A stretch of DNA of 64,000 nt, from assembly GCA_963855995.1 (NCBI GenBank), contig OY979717.1, forward strand, positions 45,963,044 to 46,027,043. The letters are read 5' to 3'. Positions 43,949 to 53,308 of this stretch are shown here, in pieces. Below the pieces are notes generated by a model. The model saw only the letters and a program-made list of their open reading frames with translations. It made no database searches and was not told the DNA's origin. A program made the position numbers and the translations under genes. Each line of letters begins with the position of its first letter. The first letter of the stretch is position 1. The stretch comes from Muricea muricata. Taxonomy: Eukaryota > Cnidaria > Anthozoa > Malacalcyonacea > Plexauridae.

Positions 43949-45175
43949 AGTCTTATCTTCATGACCAACATTGTCGAGTGCTTGTCTTGAGAAGACAGTC
44001 GCTATCTTCACTTCTGCTTTGACAAAGTTGACAAAATGCTTAAACGTAGGGTTTTTGCTTCTTTCTCGTATCTTTGTTACTTCTCTACGCCATCGTTCTT
44101 GTAAATAGAAGGGGAGTTTCTTCACCAAACATTGTAAGTTATGCGGGTGGTCCAGAATAAGGAGATACGATAATGATTCCATAGCACTAAGACATTGTGT
44201 CAAGAAAATTGCAAACCGTTCTAGGGCGCCGTCGTCTCCAGAAGGGTGGTCAAGGTGGGTCTTTAGGTATGAGTTCGATACCTTATACGGGTCACCATAG
44301 TCATCGTTCAACAACTTTTTAGATTCAGCGTAACCAGCTTTAGGTTCCATGTGATGACATCCTTTGATAGGCTCTGTAGGTTCTCCTTCTAGATATTGTT
44401 CCAAATATTGCGTATTACGTGCTTCACTAGATGCAGCATTCCTTTCAATTCGCGTTTCGAATGTACGAATCAAGATAGGATACTCTGTTGGATCACCATT
44501 GAAACTCGACAAGGAAAGTGAAGGAAGGAAATTTCGTTGGTGTTGTTCAGATAGCATCTCCGTCAGTCGATTTTGTCTTTCCAGTAATTGTAGCAGGGAT
44601 CATTGTCCGAGTTTTTCCTGTTTGTATAGTTGCTTGGTTCTGATTTCAATTCTCGGATACAATCGGGAAACTGTTCAGCTGAAGGAAGAGGTGATGGCAT
44701 CGTGTCACTGCTATGCGGAGGTAAGAATAGCGTTAGTCTTACAGAATGCTGCTGGCTCTCTTTGAAAGGATTGGCTGGGCAGTGTTCTTTGACGGTTAAA
44801 TAATGGCAGGTTCAGTGTTCGTCAATTGAAGTGTTGGATTTTCTTTATGCACCTTCAAAGATTTGCCTAGGTATTCGCTCATGCGCAGTATTTCACATTT
44901 TGATTCCATATCGAGTTGTGTGAAAGCCTGTTCTCTCGCTTGTGCAATAGCGAGCTGTTCTTGTAAACGCAATTTTTCCGGTTCGTTTTCGAGTTTCTGT
45001 TTCCTCTCCAACAGTGCTGCTTTTGCTTTTACTTCGGCGACTTGGGCCATTGCTCTAGCTGTGCCCGACCTACTCGAATGTCCTAAACTGGACGATCTAC
45101 GGACTCTTTTGATGACTTGTGGGCGCTTGATTAGGAGACGCTTGATTATTTTTAACCTGAAAGACAGTTAAAGCG
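43949..45175 (-). pseudogene. BEL gag
   Basis: From the right: a basic leader (RRSSSLGHSSRSGTARA) near 45080, the coiled coil MAQVAEVKAKAALLERKQKL to IAQAREQAFTQLDME (45050-44890), a stop-broken linker with MPSPLPSAEQFPDCIREL near 44690, and a stop near 44580. The gag core is 44557-43949: NFLPSLSLSSFNGDPTEYP, QYLEGEPTEPIKGC, KLLNDDYGDPYKVSN, SYLLILDHPHNLQCLVKKLP and RWRREVTKIRERS. This is the standard BEL gag order. At least two stops or frameshifts. Confidence 0.85.
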
Positions 45176-45311
45176 AATTTCACAAAGTTATAAGAAAATA
45201 AAATACAAATTTGAAAATTTTTTCATGTTTAAATACTTCTGCTAAATAGAAATTCACAGAAAAAACTCTTCAAGTCTCTGCGACATTTCACATTTGTATA
45301 AAAATAAAATA
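45176..45311. other. Short non-coding spacer between BEL and Tc1-like element
   Basis: AT-rich. A 5' LTR of BEL was expected here but could not be matched to anything left of 27.2 kb. It ends in the TA (45310-45311) flanking the next element. Confidence 0.4.
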
Positions 45312-45459
45312 CAGCCGATTCAGGTTGAGCGTTTAACGGAAGTGTTTTTCACTCTTGTTGTGGGCGTTGCAATGTGACGTTTCTATGGCGGCAAAAATAC
45401 GTTTCTAAGCACTCAACGGCGCGTTGTTTTAGCGCGAATTTTAAATAATCAAAAAGTAG

Positions 45460-46540
45460 ATGTGGAAAGTTAACAAGCATCAGCGTTCGTACTTGCCAGG
45501 AAAACCTTTATCGTTAGACTTGCGATCAAGTATTATCGATAAAATTGTTCAGAGGTGTGGAAATTCAACAACCGGTCATTTTCCTGGGCGATATGTCGGT
45601 GTCGCGAGTGAATTGAATTTGTCCTCTGCGGTTGTATCGAAAATTTGGAAGCAGTTTTGCGAAACGAATTCATTAAGTCCTGTCAAAAATGGCGGGGGAA
45701 ACAAGAGTGGTCTTTCTGATGGAGATCTTCAGTTAATTGAGGTCGTTAAAAGACATAACCCCTCAACTACCTATGCTGAATTAGCAGATATTTTGTTAGA
45801 AGTAGAAGATATTCCACGCGGAGGCACATCTAAAACAGCGCTTAGCAATGCTGTTCGACATCGAATGCCAAGCCAAGAAGATTTTTCCTGTAAAAAATAA
45901 CGCATGTAGCCCAGGAAAGGTTCACAATACAAAACATGGCATACACTCAAATATTTATTGACTGTTTGCACACAAAAGATCCACACACTCTTAAGTATCT
46001 CGATGAGTGTGGTGTAAAATTACCCACTGACGGCTCAAGACATTATGGACACGCTCCGATTGGTAACAGAGTAGTTGAAATAAAACGGCATTGTCAGACA
46101 GCAAATACAACGGTAAATCTTATGTGTTCTCTGACTGGAGTAACATATGTGAACATAATCGATGGTCCGTCAAATACTTTTGAATTCCTCAACTTTTTTC
46201 AGGAAACACATGCTTCGATGAACCCTGCAACAGATCGGCCTTGTCTTGAAGTTGGCGATACGATAGTTATGGACAATTGTACCATACACCACAATGAAGC
46301 TGAACGCATTTTACGAGATATTCTGAGTGACCTAAACATAGAGTTGGTTTTTATGCCAGCTTACAGCCCAGATTTTAACCCCACTGAATATTTTTTGGCA
46401 AGTTGAAATTCATGCTCAAGTATAAATTTTGGGAACTTACAAACACCGACCTAAAACAAGCATTATACACTGCAATTAATTTTGTTACACCTGGGGACAT
46501 GCAGGCTTTCTGTGAAATTACTGGATATTTAGATCCGTAG
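45460..46540 (+). pseudogene. Tc1/IS630-type DDE transposase, two frameshifts
   Basis: ATG 45460 opens MWKVNKHQRSYLPGKPLSLD, then a helix-turn-helix pair (YVGVASELNLSSAVVSKIWK near 45590). A frameshift lies near 45890. The DDE domain follows: IFIDCLHTKDPHTLKYLDEC (first Asp), HYGHAPIGNRVVEI, NLMCSLTGVTYVNIIDG, TIVMDNCTIHH (second Asp, near 46270), and FMPAYSPDFNPTEY (final acidic residue). Loss of one T in a T run near 46390 shifts the frame again; the C-terminus continues to a stop at 46538. Otherwise the length is normal. It would cut and paste the element at TA. Confidence 0.85.
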
Positions 46541-47267
46541 GGTATACTACCAACTTTGATATGATTGCTTTAGATAATTGTAATACCACATTGTAGGATT
46601 TATGGCTTGTTATTACTGTTAATATTAGTAAGCATTATCGATATTTAGTGGCGGTTTGTATTTATGTACTTATGGGTGTTGCAAATTGTATCAACAATTC
46701 AACAAATTAAACACATTTGATATTCTGTAAAGACCATGTATCACTAGATTATTTGGCTACATGTTACTGTATGTTTCACGTAAAGATTATTACTTGACTA
46801 ATTCGAAGGACCTAATTGTTTACAACGTTATAAGCACACATGCGAAATTACATGCCGGCTTTTCACAACGTCATCGCTATTTAATATAACATTTTGCTTA
46901 GCTTGCACGCAATAGTAACAATGTAAACAAACATTTTGGGATGTAATGGTGCACTTTATAATCACAAATCAATACAGCAAAAATAATAAACACATTTACA
47001 TGTAATACAATGGCTTCATGTTTGCTGATTTATGTCAAGCAAAGGTGAGTAGCACGTTTTTATTAAGTAACGTAAACAACTTCAATAATCAGCTGTTATT
47101 CTGAGAATCGGCTGCAGTAATGTCAACGCATGCAGCTATATGCACCAAATGAAGCCTAATTTAACCAATATAATATGGATTTTCAGTGTTGAAAAAAATA
47201 TAAAAATATAAATAAAAATTATTTATGTTTTATACATGTACCTGCAAACAAGTAATGTCCTGCACTT
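46541..47267. other. Non-coding spacer between the convergent genes
   Basis: No gene or repeat seen. It contains the 3' ends of the two convergent genes of the Tc1-like element. Confidence 0.5.
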
Positions 47268-48740
47268 TTATTCTGCAGTTTTACTCGGCTTTTGCTGGTT
47301 ATGATCACTTGATGAGCGCCGGCGTTTTAATTGCAACAGAGCGGCTGCTGCATTAGCCTCAAATTCTAGATTCTCTTCATTCTGACCAACTGTTGATGCT
47401 ACGGGGTCAAAAATGGAGTCTTTCTCGGTCTCTTCTTTACGAGTTAGGTCAATGCAAGAGTGCGTTGTTGAGCCTGTTTTACTTGTCTGCGGCTGCATGG
47501 TCTCCATTTCTTCGTGCTGAAGTTTTAACGCGAGTTTGAAATCCTGTAAATCATCATTGGAACAAACAGAATATGATGCCTTTTTCGAAGGAAACGTTAT
47601 GGCATAGTCCTCGGATAATAGTCGCTTCTGGGAACTCATTCTGTGGTTACTTTCGCAAGTTATCGAAGCCTTTGTTGTTGAGCACCCAGACCTTTGAGAA
47701 CTTTTGTTTTGACTTAGATTTGTAATAACGATGTCGTTAAGAAGTTTTTGAACGTTTTCTCTTGAAAGCAGTTTTCCTTTTAGATGTTTCTGTAGTGTCG
47801 TTACGTCTCTGTTTAACAGCGCCCAGTTTCGTAAACCCGAACTCAAGTACCTGTCCGGCATTTCATGAATAGCAATTTCCTCGATTCGTTTTGAAACTGA
47901 ATTGTTCAGTTTTTCAGCTGCCTCCTTCGTATCGTCAATGTCTTTCTGACCTTTATTCAATTTAATACGCGGTCGGCCAATATCCCTTTCGATAGCTGTC
48001 CTTTCCGCTTTTTCATTTGAATGTTTGGAGAGATTACCGCATGAAAATGCAGATTTGCATGGACTAAATGTACAGATTTTCTTTGTATGTCCCATCTTCA
48101 AATGACAGTTTCCACAACTGGAAAGGCCACCGGCGTTTTGTGACGAAGCCCGGCGAATTTTTCATCGAACTGTTCAAGTTTGCGTGTCCCATTTTGTAAT
48201 TCATGTTTTATGTTTTCAACTGTCTCTCTCTGTTTTAATGCATACCTTTCCAGTGGGAGCATAATATGAGGTGCATTTCCTTCATTTTCGTTGTCTGTAT
48301 CGGTGTCCGAATCTTCGTTGATACTCTGCAAAGTCGATGCTGCTTGTTCAAGAAGTAATTCCCTTCGTGCTTGTGTTCGATGGGCAACATGATCTTTGGA
48401 ACTGTTACACTTGCTTGACGCTTCTTGGTTTTAGGACGACGTACGTACACGCTGCAGGCGATTCGAATTGGATTGCATTAACTTTTATAATGTTTCCTTT
48501 TTGTAAAATACCTCTGATTTGAACGTTGAAGTAGGAAGGTGACAAATTGACTTCCAGGTCGTCGTCCTCGACAGTCCAGCGCAATGAGGTCGCCTTGCAT
48601 AGGTGTGGGACATCTTTTGTCATCCGGCTTTTGAATTCTTCGAATGAGAAATTTTCCAATTCTTCATGCAGTATATATACAGGTGTTACTCGTTTAGTTG
48701 AATAATAATTGTAAAGGACTTTGATTTGCACTAAAGACAT
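47268..48740 (-). pseudogene. Accessory protein of the Tc1-like element, broken
   Basis: Reading leftward: ATG at 48720-48740 region (MSLVQIKVLYNYYSTKRVTP), a compact N-terminal domain of about 100 residues with a PB1-like look. A Lys/Arg-rich segment (RRPKTKKRQASV near 48430) and an acidic stretch (NEDSDTDTDNENEG near 48300) follow. Then comes a zinc-knuckle-like C-G-N-C-H-L-K-M-G-H-T-K-K-I-C with further Cys and His residues (SPCKSAFSCGNLSKH) near 48110-48030. A long charged C-terminal region ends at 47268. Three frameshifts, near 48440, 48345 and 48135. Similar Cys/His blocks occur, from memory, in many uncharacterised cnidarian proteins. A role as a DNA-binding helper is inference from position. 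Confidence 0.6.
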
Positions 48741-48975
48741 GTCTTATTAACTGTGTTATTGCAGAGCTGTGTAATGGACTAAAATAGACATACATGTGGT
48801 TGCGTTCTTAGAAACGTATTTTTGTCGCCATAGAAACGTCACATTGCAACGCCCACAACAAGAGTGACAAACACTTCCGTTAAACGCTCAACCTGAATCG
48901 GCTGTAAAAAGTATGAGTAGTACTGTCGCGTCCGTATGGCGCCGGAAGTAATTAGTATTCAAGATGGCGGTGGTA

Positions 48976-49190
48976 GTAAATGACGTCATCGATAAGGTGC
49001 GCGCACGGTGTGCGCACAAAGGTCGGACGTCTGCGAAGACATGTCTTACTGAAATCTGATTGGTTTTCAGTTATAAATGACGTCATCGATAAGGTGTGCG
49101 CACGGTGTGTGCACAAAGGTCAGGCGTCTGCGAAGACATGTGTCTTACTGAAATCTGATTGGTTTTCAGTTATCCTCACTATAAAACGAG
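48976..49190 (+). promoter_or_regulatory. Duplicated promoter module, left
   Basis: Two tandem copies of about 98 bp. Each has TGACGTCA (CRE-like), a palindrome GTGCGCACGGTGTGCGCAC (one copy with changes) and a CCAAT box as GATTGG. After the second copy comes TATAAAA at about 49181, 79 bp before the ATG at 49260. Confidence 0.6.
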
Positions 49191-49259
49191 AATATTAAGT
49201 TGATGAGAGCATAGTGCTTACAACTTTCACGGAGATAAGACTTTTAGATTGCCAATTTA

Positions 49260-49560
49260 ATGGAGGAGAACTTATTGCGGTTACATGACCTAAACAAGCG
49301 TGTGGCAGAGGCTAGAAAAAGAGTTGAATATTTAAAGGAAAAGAGAGTCAGCTTTATACCTTCGCAAACGGAGGGTTGACGCACAAACCTGGATGTTGAA
49401 CAATTTGGTAGACGGTGCATGCCGTGACCTCAAAGAAATGAGAAGACTTAGAAATAACCAGGGAACGCTGTGCTTATATTTGTTATGTAGGATAGATCAA
49501 AAGGAAATTCATCTTCTAATGAAAAGCTGTAGTACAGCTTCTAATGAAAAGCTGTTATAG
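49260..49560 (+). pseudogene. Small coiled-coil-like Polinton accessory protein
   Basis: ATG 49260 starts MEENLLRLHDLNKRVAEARK, a charged helix with a heptad-like pattern. After about 29 codons a frameshift near 49350 leads to LRKRRVDAQTWMLNNLVDGA and a helical end that stops at 49558-49560. The combined size would be about 100 residues. It follows the duplicated promoter module. No family recognised. A 20-bp direct repeat (AGCTTCTAATGAAAAGCTG) lies at its end. Confidence 0.4.
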
Positions 49561-49725
49561 TAAATAAAGGATACAAACCTGTTGAGTGCGTACACGTTGT
49601 TCTTTTTGCTTGCACTCAATACATCCACCCCCACACTGATCTCACATTGACCCCACATAGACCTTTCCTCGGCCCCACGCCGCCCTCTAATCAATCTCGC
49701 ATAAACAGATGCTCATTCTGACGGC

Positions 49726-49800
49726 AGAAGTAATTAGTATTCAAAATGGCTGCGGAAGTAAATGGCGTCATCGATAAGGTGTGCGCACGGTGTGCGCTGA
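49726..49800. repeat. Direct repeat of the left flank, with promoter module
   Basis: About 75 bp (AGAAGTAATTAGTATTCAA...GTGCGCACGGTGTGCGC) repeats 48950-49015 in the same orientation. Here it abuts the broken end of the major capsid gene. The segment between the two copies is 775 bp. Confidence 0.7.
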
Positions 49801-50147
49801 TTCGCGCTTTTTTTTTGTTTACAGCAGTGTTTCCACTTTTTAGTTTCCACTTGTTTGAACAAACTGTGCTGGAAATTGTTCACAATGCTTACTTTTTCAT
49901 CCGCATCAAGATCGTTCCCGTTTGCTTTGGTCACTTTTGCGCGAACCACCAAAATGGCCTTGGATAAGTCCATGTAATCCTCGGTGGCCGGACACAAAAA
50001 CGTGATGGGTCCTGCGTCCAAAACACTGGAGACGGGCTGGTGATCGATCCACAACCCTTTTTCCAAACTCACTTGCGTCGGCGGGACGGAAAAAAAGTCC
50101 AATTCGGTCTTGGTACATTCCTCCGATTTGCTGTGCACGAAATTCAT
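49800..50147 (-). pseudogene. Polinton major capsid protein, N-terminal fragment
   Basis: The start at 50147 reads MNFVHSKSEECTKTELDFFS, VPPTQVSLEKGLWIDHQP, and DLSKAILVVRAKVTKANG, ending near HSLFKQVE at about 49865. This matches, from memory, the first 90 or so residues of the Polinton double-jelly-roll capsid protein (the family that includes the C. elegans F54H12.2 annotation). About 80 per cent of the protein is missing: the frame runs into the repeat at 49726-49800. The Glu/Lys/Cys-rich end of the open frame is not capsid sequence. Confidence 0.75.
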
Positions 50148-50149
50148 AC

Positions 50150-50620
50150 TTAACCAAATATGTCTCGTGGAGATGTTCTCGCTCGCTTGGTCGGTTTACG
50201 TCTGGTCACGGATGGAGATGCCTTTCTCTTTTTAGCTCTGCGTTTGGTTCTTGATGCTTTCCTTTTTCTGCTCGAACGCCTGCTTGCCGAAGCGGATGCC
50301 CTTCTCTTTCTAGCTGAACTTCTTGACCGTTTTCGTCCTTGTCCGGTTTGAGCATACCTCTGCAGTCGCTGTACGGCTTTTGTTTTTGCTGTGTTCACGC
50401 CCTCGAGAGCGCGGGCTTTTGCCGCTTGCTTAACGTTTTTACCGGTAACGACGTCGCTCGCAAAATTGACTCCGGTGTTCAAGAGGATGTTTCCAAGCGC
50501 TTTAGCGCCGCGTTTCACCAAGGGCATGGTGGTTCGTGCGACTGTGCGAAACAGAGCGCCTAAACCATAACCCTTTTGACCGTGTCCCATTTGCCAGGGA
50601 CTGCTTCTGAACACGGACAT
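50150..50620 (-). CDS. Basic virion-core-like protein of the Polinton
   Basis: The methionine at 50620 starts MSVFRSSPWQMGHGQKGYGL. A glycine-rich and hydrophobic N-terminal part (GALFRTVARTTMPLVKRGAK, NILLNTGVNFASDVVTGKNV) is followed by an Arg/Lys/Ser-rich tail of about 55 residues, ending SPRDIFG three bases before the capsid gene. The layout is that of the small DNA-binding or membrane-active minor capsid proteins in Polintons and adintoviruses (comparable with adenoviral core peptides). Open frame extends upstream into the previous gene (HYYLEQQGRG), so the original start may be about 12 codons earlier but no ATG remains there. The gene is otherwise intact. Confidence 0.65.
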   Translation of the reverse strand: MSVFRSSPWQMGHGQKGYGLGALFRTVARTTMPLVKRGAKALGNILLNTGVNFASDVVTGKNVKQAAKARALEGVNTAKTKAVQRLQRYAQTGQGRKRSRSSARKRRASASASRRSSRKRKASRTKRRAKKRKASPSVTRRKPTKRARTSPRDIFG

Positions 50621-50659
50621 CCCACGGCCTTGCTGTTCCAGATAATAATGCGTGTACGG

Positions 50660-51403
50660 ATTATGCTGTCTGAAGTGCAGTGTTATCACCACTTTCCCGC
50701 GTTCAAATGGCACGGGACCGCCCGTGTCGCCCCTTAAAAGCACTTCCACAGCCTCGAAGGATTTCGTTTGGACCGGTACGTATTGGATGTTGGTAAACGT
50801 TTTAGCAATAACGTCGCCAAACTTCCCTCGGGCGGGAATACTTTTGAGTAATTAGGCACTCGTGTCTCCGACGTTCTGCGGCTCGACAATGTCGCAGTAG
50901 ACGTAGGTGGTCGATAGGACCGTTAAGTCTGCGGCGTATGGGCTTTCGATCGTTTTCTTGATTATAACGTCTTTTCCTCCAAAGCCAAGCATGAGGCATA
51001 ACGGCTTATCAAGATTAAACTGGACATTGTTCTTTATTTGAACAGTTACTTTTCCGGTGAGAGCAGTGTACGTCAATTTAATGTTATCATTCACATCTCC
51101 GGTTGCCAGCAACGCCGCATTGACAGCTTTGACCAAATCTTCCACAGACGTATAATAACTGTAATCCACGATAGCCAACAGAAATATACGGGAGGGATCG
51201 CCATAATAGACGTGCGTATCAAACCCTTTTTGTAAGGTGCACCAGGCGTTTGGATAAGAAATGGAGTACAAACCGACCTTCCAGTTTCCCTCCAGATAAA
51301 TCGTTTGCGGAAACTTCACGCGATAACTTGTCGTTTTATTATCAGGAAACACATCCGAGGATGCATTACTCGGTAGCGTGAGATAGAAATGCGTTCCACT
51401 CAT
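50660..51403 (-). pseudogene. Polinton minor capsid (penton-like) protein, one stop
   Basis: Start at 51403, MSGTHFYLTLPSNASSDVFP, then TIYLEGNWKVGLYSISYPNA, DPSRIFLLAIVDYSYYTSVE and TTYVYCDIVEPQNVGDTSA. An in-frame TAA at 50852 interrupts, after which the same frame goes on with VIAKTFTNIQYVPVQTKSF and RGDTGGPVPFERGKVVITLHF, the normal C-terminal part of this family (single jelly-roll vertex protein, from memory). One stop only; no frameshift seen. It ends near 50660 where the core protein begins. Confidence 0.7.
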
Positions 51404-51455
51404 GTTGAAAGAGTAATAAGAATAACACACAAACAACAGATTCACGAGATTAAAT

Positions 51456-51935
51456 TTATTTCAGAAGAGGTACCCAGGAATTAAATTTATTGGGGTACCC
51501 TAACCATTTTAAAAGATATTGTACGTTTCTGCCTCTTCCGCGTTTTTTTATAATCTTCTCCACTTCGTAAACGTCATCGGATTTAATCACTTTTTGCAAT
51601 TCTTTTTCGTAAAACGTCCCTTTCAATTCTTTGCCGTCGTAATCTTTCAATTTGTACACTGGCGGATCGCGGGGAATTTGTTTGCTCACGGTAAAAATCT
51701 CTTTGGAGAAGTTGGGAAAGTATCCTTTGTCAAACGTACGTTTGATTTTACTGATTCTCACTTGATCCCCAATTTTTAATTTATACGTATATACATTGGA
51801 TGTTTGACCTCGTCGTGATCGCCGTACAGCGTGTGCCATACTTGCTTTTCGTTATCGGTCGTGACATCGACACATTTTCTGCCTATTATGATTTTTGTTG
51901 GTCTTTGGATTTTTACTTCCGGATTGACCCATGTT
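51456..51935 (-). pseudogene. Polinton integrase, C-terminal fragment with chromodomain
   Basis: The segment at 51935-51790 holds a frame with DNEKQVWHTLYGDHDEV, the end of the integrase core. A frameshift near 51790 leads to YKLKIGDQVRISKIKRTFDK, then IPRDPPVYKLKDYDGKEL and the chromodomain-like VYEVEKIIKKRGRGR and YLLKWLGYPNKFNSWV, with a stop at 51456. The zinc-binding and DDE core are missing; a stop lies immediately upstream (about 51940), where the divergent accessory genes begin. Confidence 0.75.
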
Positions 51936-52020
51936 CACCTCACGAGCTCCGCTTCTCAATTGAAAAGAAGAACGTTCTTGCAAATTTTTTCATTTAGCGT
52001 CTAGCGCTCGTACGGTGAAG

Positions 52021-52395
52021 ATGGATATCGATGAAAAGGAAATGATTGCACGTTATCGTCGAAAACGTATCAAGAGAAAACTCTTAAAAGTTTCCGCCAA
52101 GGAAATAGCAAGGCATATATATTGTTTGGTTCGCGAAAATTGCGAAGGGTGCACCATCACCCATCTCTCTCAAACGCACCACACGTGTTTGTACATGGGA
52201 AAGTTTAAACGGCTCGAGTACTTTGACGCAGCATTACAACGTGCTTCGAAAACGGCGGTGATGAAAACGTTTAGGGAAAGTCTGAGTGCGGCAGATTTAA
52301 GTATTCATGCTCAACATCCCATCGAACATTGGAAGTCGGTCTTTTGCGTGGAAAACGAAAAAAAGCTGAAGCAAGATATTTTGAAAATACTGTAA
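52021..52395 (+). CDS. Polinton accessory protein with Cys/His motif, 124 aa
   Basis: Start ATG 52021. A basic N-terminus (RYRRKRIKRKLLKVSAK) is followed by a C-x2-C-x3-H-x-S-Q-x2-H-H-x-C motif (NCEGCTITHLSQTHHTCLYM) at residues 40-60 and a helical, hydrophilic C-terminal half. The same motif is in the gene at 57689, so the two are related. It may bind zinc. It starts divergently from the integrase remnant. The frame is intact. Function unknown. Confidence 0.55.
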   Translation: MDIDEKEMIARYRRKRIKRKLLKVSAKEIARHIYCLVRENCEGCTITHLSQTHHTCLYMGKFKRLEYFDAALQRASKTAVMKTFRESLSAADLSIHAQHPIEHWKSVFCVENEKKLKQDILKIL

Positions 52396-52397
52396 CG

Positions 52398-52640
52398 ATG
52401 ACGATCGATGTCGCGTTTATGGCCAAGAACAAAGTAGTGCTTCGCATAACCATGGGCGTTAGTGATTTCTACTGTAAAATCATCCGGGAACTAACAGCGG
52501 AGGAGTTGGAAGTTTCACTACGAGAAACACACACCGATAAGAAGTTGATCCAGAACGCTTGGTGCATATGCGTTCACTACGGTTATATCTCTGAAATCTA
52601 TGACGTCACGGAATTGGACGCAATGAAATTTCAATTTTAA
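52398..52640 (+). CDS. Small Polinton ORF, 80 aa
   Basis: ATG 52398 follows the previous stop by 2 bp, as in a compact viral gene order. The product (MTIDVAFMAKNKVVLRITMG ... DVTELDAMKFQF) has alternating beta-like and charged segments. No family recognised. Same strand and spacing suggest co-expression with its neighbours. Confidence 0.4.
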   Translation: MTIDVAFMAKNKVVLRITMGVSDFYCKIIRELTAEELEVSLRETHTDKKLIQNAWCICVHYGYISEIYDVTELDAMKFQF

Positions 52641-52695
52641 ATGATTACGCTCGTGTGCTTTCCTGTCAGTCGGAACAGGTGTTTGCGGTGCAAAC

Positions 52696-52875
52696 ATGTC
52701 GTGGAGAGATATTGTTGGTGCGTGGTTGACGAATAAAAAACATCTGTTGGATTTGATACGGTGTCTGGTGGAGACAAATATAGTACCCGAAACGCTTGTA
52801 AATAATTCAACGCTGCAATCGATTTTGCTGACAGCAAATCATGCTGGAAACATTAAACGGAATATCCGTGCCTAA
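52696..52875 (+). CDS. Small Polinton ORF, 59 aa
   Basis: ATG 52696 encodes MSWRDIVGAWLTNKKHLLDL and an amphipathic helix-like remainder ending NIKRNIRA at 52875. It overlaps the next ORF by 35 bp. Too short for family assignment; considered real because of tight packing with its neighbours. Confidence 0.35.
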   Translation: MSWRDIVGAWLTNKKHLLDLIRCLVETNIVPETLVNNSTLQSILLTANHAGNIKRNIRA

Positions 52876-53032
52876 AGCACCGCAAGGGAATAATTTTACG
52901 TACCTCATGAACGCCAAAGAGATGATAATGTGGGAACTCAGTGCAAAGAATGCAAAACAAATTAAATCGCTCGAAGAACAGACGGGCGTGAACTTGGACC
53001 ATTATTATAAATTAAAAATCAATCAAGAATAG
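52841..53032 (+). CDS. Small Polinton ORF, 63 aa
   Basis: ATG 52841 gives MLETLNGISVPKAPQGNNFT and a helical end (WELSAKNAKQIKSLEEQTGV) reminiscent of a short coiled coil. It overlaps the previous ORF. Unknown function. Confidence 0.4.
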   Translation: MLETLNGISVPKAPQGNNFTYLMNAKEMIMWELSAKNAKQIKSLEEQTGVNLDHYYKLKINQE

Positions 53033-53308
53033 CACGGGAGGAAAAAACCCAAGAGCTTGCATATTTTCGAAGAGATGTTCACACCACGAAGTTATTATAA
53101 AAACATTTTATTAAAAGAACAGGCGTGTTAAATAACGCCTTAAGCTGTGTTAAATAACAGCAAAACAAGTGCAGACATGTTAAATAAAGCAGTGTTAATC
53201 TTAGCTGTGTTAATCTTAGCTATTCTAAGCCGTGTTAAATAACAGCATAATGAATGACTTATGGTTAAATGACACCTCGTCCAATTACGGCTGTGTTAAA
53301 TAAACAGT
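53033..53308. repeat. Intergenic tract with repeated TGTTAAATAA words
   Basis: GTGTTAAATAAC(A/G) or close variants occur about seven times between 53126 and 53303, several within an imperfect palindrome GCTGTGTTAAATAACAGC. The tract lies between the convergent accessory genes and the end of the polymerase gene, where transcription terminators or poly-A sites would lie. No protein. Confidence 0.6.

Larger units (their letters stand above)
45312..48904 (+). mobile_element. Tc1/mariner-superfamily element with two genes
   Basis: Inverted repeats of about 95 bp start CAGCCGATTCAGGTTGAGCG and continue through GGGCGTTGCAATGTGACG; the right copy (48810-48904) is nearly identical. TA flanks both ends (45310-45311, 48905-48906). 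At 3.6 kb it is long for this superfamily because it carries, besides the DDE transposase (45460-46540), an opposite-strand accessory gene (47268-48740). Confidence 0.85.

Noticed and set aside
50852..50854. TAA in the minor capsid gene considered as programmed readthrough
   Set aside because: Frameshifts and other stops in neighbouring genes of the element make ordinary decay the simpler reading.
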